Source of the DNA: Anaeromonas frigoriresistens
GTDB lineage: Bacteria > Bacillota > Clostridia > Tissierellales > SIT17
Assembly (NCBI RefSeq): GCF_016820655.1
Contig: NZ_WSFT01000028.1
Coordinates: 87,308 to 151,307, forward strand
Direction: 5' to 3'
Length of the DNA: 64,000 nucleotides
The notes under the pieces are model-generated. The model did no database searches. It was not told the DNA's origin and saw only the letters and a program-made list of their open reading frames with translations. This document shows positions 37,947-46,484 of the stretch, piece after piece (position 1 is the stretch's first letter; every line of letters begins with the position of its first letter). The translations under genes were made by a program, and so were the position numbers.

Positions 37947-39318
37947 AATAATCTCCCCATAGCAAATTTATTTTCTCATTATTATCTTCTGTACAAAACT
38001 TTTCTATAGACTTATTTAGGGTCAATATTTTTGTTCCATCAATAAGAGCTCCTCCCTCTGTAGAGTCTATGAAAGAAATATTATTTTCTTCTTTTATTCT
38101 GTTTTCAAACCATCTTAAATATATATATAGATTCTTAGATGTGTATATTTCATTACCATTGATATCTAATACTTTTCTTAATCTATTCTGATTAGTTATT
38201 TTCTTGTGATTTGCTTGTTCAGAATGAGTTTTTTCTTCACTAAAGGCTAAATCTTGTCCAACAAACACAATTGGATTACATCCCATTCTAATAAGTATAT
38301 CTAATCCAGTAGTAGCTACAGAACCGCCTGTTTCAACAGTTTTATATCCTTTTTCTTCAGAAAATTTTTCTGCAAGGTTAAATCCATTTTGAAATGCTAC
38401 ATATTTTTTCCCTTTATAATTCAAAGCTACTTGCATGTTACAAGTAGATAGAATTATTAAAGGTATATCTATATCTAAACCTCTTATCTGCTCAAACACT
38501 ATATCTTGAGGATCAGTGACTATTATTGCATTAGGTGTTATATTGTTATTTAATAGTGCTTTTAATGCTCTTCCTACGCATAAGATTAATCCTTTAACTC
38601 CTATATTCTTAAGTTTATCAATATTTTTATCTAGTGATGGTCCTGCTGATACTAAAAATGCAGGAATATTATTAAATTTATTAAAAAATACATCTACCGA
38701 TTCATCTATATTATTAACATTTGATTTAAAATTTTCAACTAATAAATCTTCAATATTAATATTTTTCTTTTTCATTCTATACTCTTCAAGAAGATATTTT
38801 ATTTCTTTATACTTCTGAGGCATTACTTTCATAGATTGGGTATGAAATACTATTTCAAAATCTTCTTCATCATTAAGTATTTTTTTCAATTCATCTATAT
38901 AATCATTTATATCATTACTTATAATCAACTCTATTCTTTCGTCACACAGTATAGATGATAAACTTTTATTCATTAATGCTTTATAAAAGACTTTCTTATT
39001 AAATTCAAAAACATATAATTTTTGATTATCTATCTTATCTAAGAATTTTTCTATATGATAACCTAGACCGAATCCTATCAGAATATAATTCTTCTTATTT
39101 CCTTTATAATTACTTTCCACAAACCGTTCTGATTCTTTTAACGGATTATATTTACTATGAATATAAAGTTCTAATTCAAAATCATTTATCTTCAATGTAT
39201 TAAATTCTGTTTTTGTCTGTAAAAGTCTATAGTTTTTATCATAGCATTTATCTGTATTCATTAATTTAAATATTTTAGGATACTTCTTTTCCAAAATAGC
39301 TATATTCTCTAATAACAT
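37939..39318 (-). CDS. Maf-type flagellin glycosyltransferase (DUF115), copy B
   Basis: A 459-residue relative of copy A, with IPAFLVSAGPSLDKNIDKL, TPNAIIVTDPQD, ETGGSVATTGLDIL and CNPIVFVGQDLAFSEEKTHSE. It lacks most of copy A's C-terminal helical extension. It comes before copy A and about 10 bases after a small gene of unknown function, between flagellin and fliD. Two different copies suggest two sites or two sugars on flagellin. Confidence 0.85.
   Translation of the reverse strand: MLLENIAILEKKYPKIFKLMNTDKCYDKNYRLLQTKTEFNTLKINDFELELYIHSKYNPLKESERFVESNYKGNKKNYILIGFGLGYHIEKFLDKIDNQKLYVFEFNKKVFYKALMNKSLSSILCDERIELIISNDINDYIDELKKILNDEEDFEIVFHTQSMKVMPQKYKEIKYLLEEYRMKKKNINIEDLLVENFKSNVNNIDESVDVFFNKFNNIPAFLVSAGPSLDKNIDKLKNIGVKGLILCVGRALKALLNNNITPNAIIVTDPQDIVFEQIRGLDIDIPLIILSTCNMQVALNYKGKKYVAFQNGFNLAEKFSEEKGYKTVETGGSVATTGLDILIRMGCNPIVFVGQDLAFSEEKTHSEQANHKKITNQNRLRKVLDINGNEIYTSKNLYIYLRWFENRIKEENNISFIDSTEGGALIDGTKILTLNKSIEKFCTEDNNEKINLLWGDYYE
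38996..39000. other. Interior of Maf copy B, no separate element
   Basis: The flagellar genes from 33.1 to 39.7 kb are closely packed; I saw no promoter or terminator between flagellin's terminator and fliS other than short gaps of 40-75 bases. Confidence 0.3.
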
Positions 39319-39328
39319 ATCATTCTCC

Positions 39329-39697
39329 TTAGTTTACAGTAAAACTAACATTTGATATTCCTTTTTTCCAATAAGTAAATAGATCTAACATTTCATATTC
39401 TAATAAATCATTTACATATACATAATCTTCATTTTTTAATGCATTTTCAAATTCTAATAAAAGGTCTTTTATCTTCTTTTCATCAACTTCTATATCATAT
39501 GTCTCTAAAGTTGGCTTTGTAAGTATTACAACTTTTATACACCAATTTATTCCTTCAATAGCTTCTATTAATAATTTTAATGCTTCTCCTTCTTTATCTT
39601 CAGAAAAACATTTTATTATTTCTTCTATCCCTGGTATAAGTCTATCTAGATACTTATCAAGGGAATATAATGATTCATTTACAATATTATCATCCAT
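39329..39697 (-). CDS. Unknown small acidic protein in the flagellar locus
   Basis: I do not recognise this 122-residue protein. It is acidic and predicted mostly helical (SLDKYLDRLIPGIEEIIKCF, KKIKDLLLEFENALKNEDY), with no signal peptide or membrane segment. It sits between flagellin and two Maf glycosyltransferases, 10 bases before copy B. A helper or adaptor for flagellin modification or export is a guess from position only. Confidence 0.6.
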   Translation of the reverse strand: MDDNIVNESLYSLDKYLDRLIPGIEEIIKCFSEDKEGEALKLLIEAIEGINWCIKVVILTKPTLETYDIEVDEKKIKDLLLEFENALKNEDYVYVNDLLEYEMLDLFTYWKKGISNVSFTVN

Positions 39698-39716
39698 TGA
39701 TTTTTCCTCCTTGATT

Positions 39717-39749
39717 AAAATAAGGCTGACCTATAGGCCAGCCTTATTT
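39717..39749 (-). terminator. Terminator after flagellin
   Basis: Arms AATAAGGCTG / CAGCCTTATT with a partly paired centre and a T-rich tail on the minus strand, 25-30 bases after the flagellin stop. It separates the abundant flagellin message from the genes that follow. Confidence 0.85.
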
Positions 39750-39774
39750 CAATAATATTATATCAATTATTTAA

Positions 39775-40587
39775 TTATCTTAATAATTGAAGTACTCCTT
39801 GTGGTTGTTGATTAGCTTGAGCAAGCATTGCTTGAGCAGCTTGGTTAAGAATATTATTCTTAGTGAAATTCATCATCTCTTTAGCCATATCAACGTCTCT
39901 GATTCTTGACTCAGAAGCTTGTAAGTTCTCAGATGCATTATCAAGGTTCTTAATCGTATGCTCAAGTCTATTTTGAAGAGCACCTAATCCAGAACGTTCT
40001 TCAGATAATGTTTCAATAGCTGTATCTATTGTAGTTATTGCAGTATTTGCATCAGTTTGAGTAGATACAGTTGTAGCATCCACTGATAATCCAGTAGCAG
40101 TCATATCAGCTATAGATATAGAAACACTCTCATCAGCATTAGCTCCTATATGAATTACAGCTCCAGATAAACTACCTGTTAATAAGTTTTGCTTATTAAA
40201 TTGTGTTTTTTCACCTATTCTAGTTAATTCTTCTTTTAATGCATTTACTTCTTCAGCTAAAGCAGTTCTATCAGCAGTTACATTAGTATCATTTGAAGAT
40301 TGTACTGCAAGTTCTCTCATTCTTTGAAGTATTGCATGAGACTCATTTAATGCACCTTCAGCAGTTTGGATAAGAGATATACCATCTTGAGCATTTCTAG
40401 ATGCTTGGTTAAGTCCTCTGATTTGTCCTCTCATTTTTTCTGAGATAGATAATCCTGCTGCGTCATCTCCAGCTCTGTTAATTCTTAATCCTGAAGATAA
40501 TTTTTCTAAAGATTTTGATGTTGAATTTTGATTGATTCCTAATTGTCTGTGACTGTTCATAGCCATTAAGTTATTATTAATTCTCAT
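39775..40587 (-). CDS. hag: Flagellin
   Basis: A 270-residue flagellin with little central variable domain. N-terminal D0/D1: MRINNNLMAMNSHRQLG, LSSGLRINRAGDDAAGLSIS; C-terminal D0/D1: RIRDVDMAKEMMNFTK, ILNQAAQAMLAQANQQPQGV. It polymerises into the filament. It has its own sigma-D promoter, a leader of roughly 115 bases with two CsrA-type sites, an AAGGAGG ribosome site and its own terminator. Ser/Thr-rich residues in the short centre (about 150-190) are candidate glycosylation targets for the Maf proteins. Confidence 0.97.
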   Translation of the reverse strand: MRINNNLMAMNSHRQLGINQNSTSKSLEKLSSGLRINRAGDDAAGLSISEKMRGQIRGLNQASRNAQDGISLIQTAEGALNESHAILQRMRELAVQSSNDTNVTADRTALAEEVNALKEELTRIGEKTQFNKQNLLTGSLSGAVIHIGANADESVSISIADMTATGLSVDATTVSTQTDANTAITTIDTAIETLSEERSGLGALQNRLEHTIKNLDNASENLQASESRIRDVDMAKEMMNFTKNNILNQAAQAMLAQANQQPQGVLQLLR

Positions 40588-40592
40588 TTTAT

Positions 40593-40629
40593 ATTCCTCC
40601 TTGAATTTTACCCATTCGGCATCCTTGCC
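40593..40629 (-). promoter_or_regulatory. Two CsrA-type sites in the flagellin leader
   Basis: On the minus strand, GGCAAGGATGCC (40618-40629) forms a 3-bp stem that shows AAGGAT with GGA in the loop, the classic high-affinity CsrA design. A second site, TTCAAGGAGGAAT (40593-40605), is the Shine-Dalgarno itself. CsrA on both would block flagellin translation, as in B. subtilis hag. Confidence 0.7.
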
Positions 40630-40709
40630 TGGGGCTTTTTATTTGATAAATCAATATAATACATTCGGCCGTTATGTAGAATAATGATTTATTTTGTCTT
40701 TCATATATA

Positions 40710-40736
40710 TTATCGGCAGTATTTTGTAGGACTTTA
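40710..40736 (-). promoter_or_regulatory. Sigma-D promoter of flagellin
   Basis: Minus-strand TAAA (40733-40736), 15-bp spacer, GCCGATAA (40710-40717), an exact match to the sigma-D/sigma-28 pattern, giving a leader of roughly 115 bases. Confidence 0.9.
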
Positions 40737-40796
40737 GTGTTTTTATAAAAAAGTTTTAAAAAGTTTCTATATTTTTTTATAGAAGATAAAAGATAA

Positions 40797-40900
40797 AACT
40801 CTTCGACAGGCTCAGAGTGACAAATTTAGATTCTCTAATACATTTAGAATGGCACATTGACTTTAAAAGATAAGATCCTTCGACTACGCTCAGGATGACA
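40797..40900. repeat. Dispersed repeat, two reverse copies
   Basis: Reverse copies at 40797-40822 (CTCTTCGACAGGCTCAGAGT) and 40872-40900 (AAGATCCTTCGACTACGCTC), with a degenerate piece between them, upstream of the flagellin promoter. Confidence 0.8.
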
Positions 40901-40901
40901 G

Positions 40902-40929
40902 TAAAAAAAAGAAACTGTTTCCAGTTCCC
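40902..40929 (-). terminator. Terminator of the HD-GYP gene
   Basis: On the minus strand, GGAACTGGAAACAGTTTC followed by TTTTTTTT, directly after the HD-GYP stop. Confidence 0.85.
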
Positions 40930-40931
40930 TT

Positions 40932-42482
40932 TTAATCTCCATAGATTTCATATATCTCTAACATTTCATCTATATTCTCTAGTAATATATCTACTAATAT
41001 AGGATCAAAATGTTTGCCTTTTTCTTTTTTCATTAAGTCTATTACATTTTCTACTTTCCACGGGTTTTTATAAACTCTCCTACTTAGTAGGGCATCAAAT
41101 ACGTCCGCTATTCCTGTTATTCTACCATATATATGTATTTTTTCTCCCCTTAATCCTTGGGGATACCCTGTCCCATCATATTTTTCATGATGCTGATGGG
41201 CTATTATTGCTGCTGCTTTTAATACTTCCCTCTTGGAATTTTTGAGCATTTCATATCCTAATTTTGCATGTTTTTTCATATACTCAAATTCACTTATAGT
41301 TAATTTTCCTGGTTTTAATAATATATCATCTGGAATAGCTATCTTACCTACATCATGTATGGGTGAAGCCATTTTAACAATTTTTACTTCTTCTCTAGAT
41401 AATCCAAATTTTTGTGCTAATATTTCCGAGTACATGGCTACTCTTTTAACATGATTACCTATTTCACTCTCAGATCTAGCTTCCGCTACTTCACCTAAAG
41501 TATATATAATCTCCCTTTGTGTATCCTCAATTTCGTTATATAAATTTAGATTTTCAAATGCCATTACTACATTATTATAAAATAATCTTACTAATTCCCT
41601 ATCAAAAATAGATATATCTACTTCTGTATCTATATATATAATATGTTTTTTTTCATTTTGATTATCTAGATATAGAACAAATACATTTTCTTTAAATAAA
41701 CTATACTGTTGTTCAGCTACTATATTGATATATTTTAATATCTTTGAATCAGATAATGACTGTATATCTTTATCTAAAAAATGTTTATAATCATGTGTAG
41801 ATTCTACTATTTTAAAATCATTTTGATATTTCTTCTTTCCTACAATAAACCCTCTTGAGCAGTTTTCTTTATTATTATCAGCCATATCTAATACCGATAT
41901 AATATCAAATAATAGTGTAGAAACAAATTCTTCTTCACTTCCTAAAGAATATAATTTATTAGATATCTCCATTATTTTCTTTAAAAGTTTCCTATTTTCT
42001 TCTATAATTGTGATATCCTTATACCCTCTTAATGCTGTAACTATACCAGTGAATAAGTTTAATGATGTTAACTCCTCTTTTCCTTTATAATCATTAATAT
42101 CGTAATTCAATATTATATCTTTTTTTCTTAATTCTTCTGATTTACTTGATTGTAATATTATTCTAGTGTACTTATTGTTTAGATACTTTCTTATGTACTT
42201 TACTAATTCTAAGCCTAAGATGTCATTTCCTATCATTATGTCTATTATTACTACTGCTATATCACTATTATTAGTGATCTCTTTTACCCCTGTATCAAAT
42301 GAGTATGCATTAATAAACTCAACCTTTTTTCCATGAAATCTGAAGTCAGTAAACACTATCGATGATATTTTATGAAGTTTTTCTTCATCACTTACTATTA
42401 AAATCTTCCATACCTCATCTTTATTCAGAATTTCTATAGGATTAAAAGGTTTGTCCATCTTGAATAATTTTTCAATAGACAT
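40932..42482 (-). CDS. Response-regulator-like HD-GYP domain protein (DUF3369)
   Basis: A 516-residue protein with a receiver-like domain (residues 25-155, VVIIDIMIGND in place of the usual phospho-acceptor loop), a DUF3369/GAF-like middle (about 160-315) and a C-terminal HD-GYP domain. The last has HDVGKIAIPDDIL, HAKLGYEML, HHEKYDGTGYPQGLRGE, so all metal ligands and the GYP triplet are intact. HD-GYP enzymes hydrolyse c-di-GMP. It lies between csrA and flagellin, linking c-di-GMP turnover to motility. Whether the receiver is phosphorylated is unclear. Confidence 0.88.
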   Translation of the reverse strand: MSIEKLFKMDKPFNPIEILNKDEVWKILIVSDEEKLHKISSIVFTDFRFHGKKVEFINAYSFDTGVKEITNNSDIAVVIIDIMIGNDILGLELVKYIRKYLNNKYTRIILQSSKSEELRKKDIILNYDINDYKGKEELTSLNLFTGIVTALRGYKDITIIEENRKLLKKIMEISNKLYSLGSEEEFVSTLLFDIISVLDMADNNKENCSRGFIVGKKKYQNDFKIVESTHDYKHFLDKDIQSLSDSKILKYINIVAEQQYSLFKENVFVLYLDNQNEKKHIIYIDTEVDISIFDRELVRLFYNNVVMAFENLNLYNEIEDTQREIIYTLGEVAEARSESEIGNHVKRVAMYSEILAQKFGLSREEVKIVKMASPIHDVGKIAIPDDILLKPGKLTISEFEYMKKHAKLGYEMLKNSKREVLKAAAIIAHQHHEKYDGTGYPQGLRGEKIHIYGRITGIADVFDALLSRRVYKNPWKVENVIDLMKKEKGKHFDPILVDILLENIDEMLEIYEIYGD

Positions 42483-42627
42483 ATTTAATCCCCCTGTTTT
42501 TCATTTGCTTCATAACATTTTCTACATATTTATTCAATAATATACATAATTGTAAATCTTTGATTAGCTTATCACGATTTCAACTTCTTTACAATTATTC
42601 ATTTTATTAAGTGTAGTAATGGTATAG

Positions 42628-42852
42628 TTAATAAAACAATCCCTTTAAGGAGTTAATATCTATCTGTTTATTATTAGCTGCTTCTTTGTTTTCATTTTGA
42701 ATCTCTTTATATACTTCTTTTCTATGTATATCTATATTTTTAGGAGCTTTTATTCCTAATTTCACTTTCCCATCTTCTATATCAGTTACTACTATCTCAA
42801 TATTATCTCCTATGATGATACTTTCTTCTTTTTTTCTCGATAATATAAGCAT
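42628..42852 (-). CDS. csrA: Carbon storage regulator CsrA
   Basis: A 74-residue Csr[21 protein letters not shown] and [16 protein letters not shown] are the conserved RNA-binding strands. It binds GGA-containing hairpins and blocks translation; the flagellin leader in this window has two such sites. It lies 3 bases after fliW, the usual partner pair. Confidence 0.97.
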   Translation of the reverse strand: MLILSRKKEESIIIGDNIEIVVTDIEDGKVKLGIKAPKNIDIHRKEVYKEIQNENKEAANNKQIDINSLKGLFY

Positions 42853-42855
42853 ATT

Positions 42856-43299
42856 CTATTCCTCCTGACCTTTGTCTTGGAATATTGGATATTTAGTATT
42901 ATATCTTTTATCATCTAATATTATTTGTTTAGCTAGTTTTTCCTTTGCATTGATGATGACTGGTCCTGATAGGTTGGCTGTCATTTTCTTTATGTCCTCC
43001 GGTACTACTACTATTGTGTATATAGCTATATCATGTGGAGAATTTATATTAAGCTTTTCTACTACTGATTCTGGAATATTAAAATCATAGTCTTTTTTAA
43101 ATATAAAAGGATTTATTATTACAAAGGCTAATTCTGGAGTGTCTATTGCTTGTAACCATTGAAAGGGATTTTCCTCATCTTCATTTTCAATTATTACAAA
43201 CCTTTTTTGTTCTTGAAACCCTGGTATTCCCTCAGAAAATTGTATTATTGACTCTTCTAATACTTCTATATTTCCAAAATTCTTAGTATTTATTATCAT
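42856..43299 (-). CDS. fliW: Flagellar assembly factor FliW
   Basis: A 147-residue FliW with FSEGIPGFQEQKRFVII near the N-terminus and LAFVIINPFIF and LSGPVIINAKEKLAKQIIL further on. FliW binds CsrA and frees the flagellin message; free flagellin protein in turn takes FliW away. It lies directly before csrA. Confidence 0.96.
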   Translation of the reverse strand: MIINTKNFGNIEVLEESIIQFSEGIPGFQEQKRFVIIENEDEENPFQWLQAIDTPELAFVIINPFIFKKDYDFNIPESVVEKLNINSPHDIAIYTIVVVPEDIKKMTANLSGPVIINAKEKLAKQIILDDKRYNTKYPIFQDKGQEE

Positions 43300-43368
43300 T
43301 TATTGCACCTGCTTTCTATGAGTATTGTTTGTTTTTATAACTTGATATGTTATAAGACTGCAAAAGAA

Positions 43369-43396
43369 AAGATCCTTCACTTAGTTCAGGATGACA
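43369..43396. repeat. Dispersed repeat, single reverse copy
   Basis: AAGATCCTTCACTTAGTTCA followed by GGATGACA, in the 150-base gap between the DUF6470 gene and fliW. Confidence 0.8.
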
Positions 43397-43448
43397 CCAT
43401 ATAGTTAATACTCTTATCTAGAAAACTCCTAAAATATAATTATAAAAT

Positions 43449-43997
43449 CTATATTTTTTCATCCACATAATTAATATTTATCTTTGCCCATTTTTCCATG
43501 TATATTTCTACTTTACCTGGAGTATAATCCACATTTGGTTTAGACACTTTATAGTCAATCTCAGCTTTTCCTAATTCCCAGTCAATTGAAATGCCACCTT
43601 TAAAATCTATTTTAGGCCTAGATTTAGGTATCATAGTAAATCCAAATTCCTTTTCCTCAATACTATTCTTCTTACTCAACTCTGAAACAGCTTCGGGCAT
43701 AGACTTTTCTATCATCGCCATTCTATCTCCATCTGAACAGATCCTCTGTATTGCCTCTGCTGTTCTTTTTTTTGCAAATTCTAATATATCCTTTGATAAG
43801 TCTGTATTATTTTTAAGACCAGCTTCAGCGAAGCACTGATACTGGTCTATTATTACTTTGGCATGTTCTTGTTTTATTTTAACCTTAGGTGGAATCTGTT
43901 TTATAGATAGTTCTCCTTTAGGTTGTGATATATCTAATTTAGCATTATGAGTATTTATCCCGATTTGTGCAGTTTGTGTACTTATCTTTATACTCAT
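43449..43997 (-). CDS. DUF6470 family protein (YviE-like)
   Basis: A 182-residue protein with no signal peptide, rich in short repeated beta-type segments (SIKISTQTAQIGINT, IDWELGKAEIDYKV). It matches the YviE-like family found between flgL and fliW in Firmicutes. Function unknown. It follows flgL by about 8 bases and is in the same transcript; a repeat copy separates it from fliW. Confidence 0.8.
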   Translation of the reverse strand: MSIKISTQTAQIGINTHNAKLDISQPKGELSIKQIPPKVKIKQEHAKVIIDQYQCFAEAGLKNNTDLSKDILEFAKKRTAEAIQRICSDGDRMAMIEKSMPEAVSELSKKNSIEEKEFGFTMIPKSRPKIDFKGGISIDWELGKAEIDYKVSKPNVDYTPGKVEIYMEKWAKININYVDEKI

Positions 43998-44005
43998 TTG
44001 ATCAC

Positions 44006-44929
44006 CTACCTTAAGAAGTCTATTAATGTAGGTTGAATAACTCTAGCTCCAGCAGATAAAGACGCACGATATACATTTTCTTGAACCTTTAATTCCATGA
44101 TTGTTTCTGCCATATCAACATCTTCATTGTTAGATAATAATTTAGTAACTGTTAATGTTTGGTCATCTAACCTATTTTTATTTAAATCTAACCTATTAAC
44201 CTTTGCTCCAATATTTGCTCTAACAGATAACACATTATCCATAGTATCATCAATAGCAACAAGAGTATCATTTATTTTTGTATCATCATCTGTATTTAGT
44301 CCACTAAGTAGCTCATCAAACACATCAATAATTTTAGACTTTTGAGTGGTACTGACATCATCGCCATAATTACCTGTATCTAATCCAAACAATTCGTTCC
44401 CTACTATATTTACTTCTATATCATCTGCTGGCCCTACATTATAAGTGCTTTTTTCGGTGGAACTTAAGTCAATTATATAGTTTCCATTTTCATCTAATAA
44501 ATTTTTATCAGTTTTATATCCTGTGAATATAGATCTTCCTGCATATTTAGTGTTAGATACCTTTATTACTTGTTTTTTTAATTGTTCTATCTCTGAAGAA
44601 ATCTTTGTACGATCATCTGGAGCATTAGTCCCATTGGCTGCTTGAACTGTAAGCTCTCGTACCCTTTGTAATATATCTCCAACTTCTCCTACAGCTGTTT
44701 CTGTTATCTCTAACCAAGAAGTAGCGTCATCTACATTTCTCTTATATTGTTCTATTCTAGATAAATCCGTATTAAACTTTAAACTCTTTGATACACCAAT
44801 AGGGTCATCAGAAGGCATCTGAAACTTTTTCCCTGAGGCCATTTTTTGTTGAACTTTATCCATTTTACCAAGGTTATTATTCATATTATTCATCATATTC
44901 ATAATCAACATATTATTAGTAACTCTCAT
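44006..44929 (-). CDS. flgL: Hook-filament junction protein FlgL
   Basis: A 307-residue FlgL: N-terminal MRVTNNMLIMNMMNNMNNNL, KMASGKKFQMPSDDPIG and C-terminal AETIMELKVQENVYRASLSA, all flagellin-like. It is the second junction ring protein between hook and filament. It comes about 20 bases after flgK. Confidence 0.95.
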   Translation of the reverse strand: MRVTNNMLIMNMMNNMNNNLGKMDKVQQKMASGKKFQMPSDDPIGVSKSLKFNTDLSRIEQYKRNVDDATSWLEITETAVGEVGDILQRVRELTVQAANGTNAPDDRTKISSEIEQLKKQVIKVSNTKYAGRSIFTGYKTDKNLLDENGNYIIDLSSTEKSTYNVGPADDIEVNIVGNELFGLDTGNYGDDVSTTQKSKIIDVFDELLSGLNTDDDTKINDTLVAIDDTMDNVLSVRANIGAKVNRLDLNKNRLDDQTLTVTKLLSNNEDVDMAETIMELKVQENVYRASLSAGARVIQPTLIDFLR

Positions 44930-44948
44930 AATGTTTATTCCCCCTATG

Positions 44949-46463
44949 TTATCTTCCTACTAATCCTAACCTATTTATTGTTACATCATATATGGCATCT
45001 ATAGTACTTATCATTCTAGCAGAAGCATTATATGAATGTTGAAATTTAACCATATTAGACATTTCTTCATCTATAGATACTCCTGATTCTGATTCTCTTC
45101 TAAGCTTAATATTATCTACTATTACTGATTGGTTTTTATTCATTCTTTGAGCCTGTTGTCCATCAACTGCTAAGGAAGATAATATGGATTTTAGAAAATC
45201 ATCTGGAGTTCCTTGGGGTATAGTATCATCAAAGAAAGTATTATTATCTCGAGCAGCTATTAATTCTTTTATTATATTGTTATTTTCTAACAAATCATTA
45301 TTTGGGTCTCCATCAGTAACATCTACTTCTATATCAGAAGCTGCTATCTTATCCAAATCTCCTAATATATCTTTAGATAGAGATATATTAAATGCAGTAA
45401 CTTCACCTACTAAACTATTCAAATCTGTAAAGTCAGATGTGGGTCTACCATCTATAGTAAACATAAACACTCCACTTTCACCATCTAGTGTATATCCTTT
45501 AGAATGTATCTCATTCATTCTAAGGACAAATTTTTCAGCAAAGTCATTTAATCTATCCATATAATATGGAACCCCTCGGTAGGTATTTCCAGCTCCATTT
45601 TCATCCCTTGTTTCTAATAAACCTTTCAATTCACCACTTTTTAAATTTACCGGATTTCCATTTTCCCATTCCACTAAGTATAATTTTTCCTTAGGATTAT
45701 GCGGATTCTCTTTGAAATTAGGAGGATACTTAAACTGATTATTAGAAGTATGATCAACTAATGTCATACCTCCTATATGCACTTTAAATTTCCCGTTTAC
45801 TTCTGTTGCATTTATATTAACAATTTCTGATAAATCATCCACTAATAAATCCCTTTTATCTCTAAGATCATTAGCTTTACTCCCATTTATCTCAATCTTA
45901 TATATTTCTTCATTAAGTCCCCTTATCCTCGAGGAGAGATCATTTACTTGCTTAACCTTTGTATACACTTGAAAATTTAGCTCTTTCTGTGTCCCATAAA
46001 GTTTCTCTGAAGTAGTATTAAAATATTTTGTAACTGCAACTGCTTTTTCTTGTACTAAAGCTCTATAGGAATAATCAGAGGGATTAGTTGATAAAGATTC
46101 TAATGCAGTAAAAAATTCATCCAAATTTTTTCTTATACTATTCTCACTAGGTTCATTAAAAATATTCTCCACTTCCGTAAGAGTTTCTTCTTTAATGTTC
46201 CATCCTGCCTTAGGACCATTTTCTCCCCATAACTTAAAATCTAAATAAGAATCTCTCACTCTATTTATATCAGTTATATCTGTTCCAGCACCTAAAAACC
46301 CTACTCCTGGAATACTTAATGGACTCCTAGATTCCTGAGTGTTTTTTTGTCTACTATACCCTTCAGTAGCAGAATTACCTATATTATGATTTGTAGTATA
46401 TAGGTTCTTTTGACTGGCTAATAGTCCTGAAACAGCAGTATTAAACCCTACCCAACCGCTCAT
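44949..46463 (-). CDS. flgK: Hook-filament junction protein FlgK, standard form
   Basis: A 504-residue FlgK: N-terminal GFNTAVSGLLASQKNLYTTNHNIG and SRQKNTQESR; C-terminal SIDEEMSNMVKFQHSYNASARM. It is the standard size. It lies right after a second, longer FlgK and before FlgL, so the organism has two FlgK-type proteins in tandem. Confidence 0.95.
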   Translation of the reverse strand: MSGWVGFNTAVSGLLASQKNLYTTNHNIGNSATEGYSRQKNTQESRSPLSIPGVGFLGAGTDITDINRVRDSYLDFKLWGENGPKAGWNIKEETLTEVENIFNEPSENSIRKNLDEFFTALESLSTNPSDYSYRALVQEKAVAVTKYFNTTSEKLYGTQKELNFQVYTKVKQVNDLSSRIRGLNEEIYKIEINGSKANDLRDKRDLLVDDLSEIVNINATEVNGKFKVHIGGMTLVDHTSNNQFKYPPNFKENPHNPKEKLYLVEWENGNPVNLKSGELKGLLETRDENGAGNTYRGVPYYMDRLNDFAEKFVLRMNEIHSKGYTLDGESGVFMFTIDGRPTSDFTDLNSLVGEVTAFNISLSKDILGDLDKIAASDIEVDVTDGDPNNDLLENNNIIKELIAARDNNTFFDDTIPQGTPDDFLKSILSSLAVDGQQAQRMNKNQSVIVDNIKLRRESESGVSIDEEMSNMVKFQHSYNASARMISTIDAIYDVTINRLGLVGR

Positions 46464-46484
46464 ATAATCATTCCCTTCCTCATA

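Larger units (their letters stand above)
40588..40931. other. Flagellin leader and upstream gap
   Basis: Holds the CsrA-type sites, the sigma-D promoter, two clear copies of the dispersed repeat plus a degenerate one, and the terminator of the HD-GYP gene. No ORF seen. Confidence 0.7.

Noticed and set aside
40618..40629. Second sigma-D promoter at GCCGAATG near the flagellin start
   Set aside because: Spacing to the nearest TAAA is 17-18 bp and the box is imperfect; the exact TAAA-N15-GCCGATAA lies upstream.
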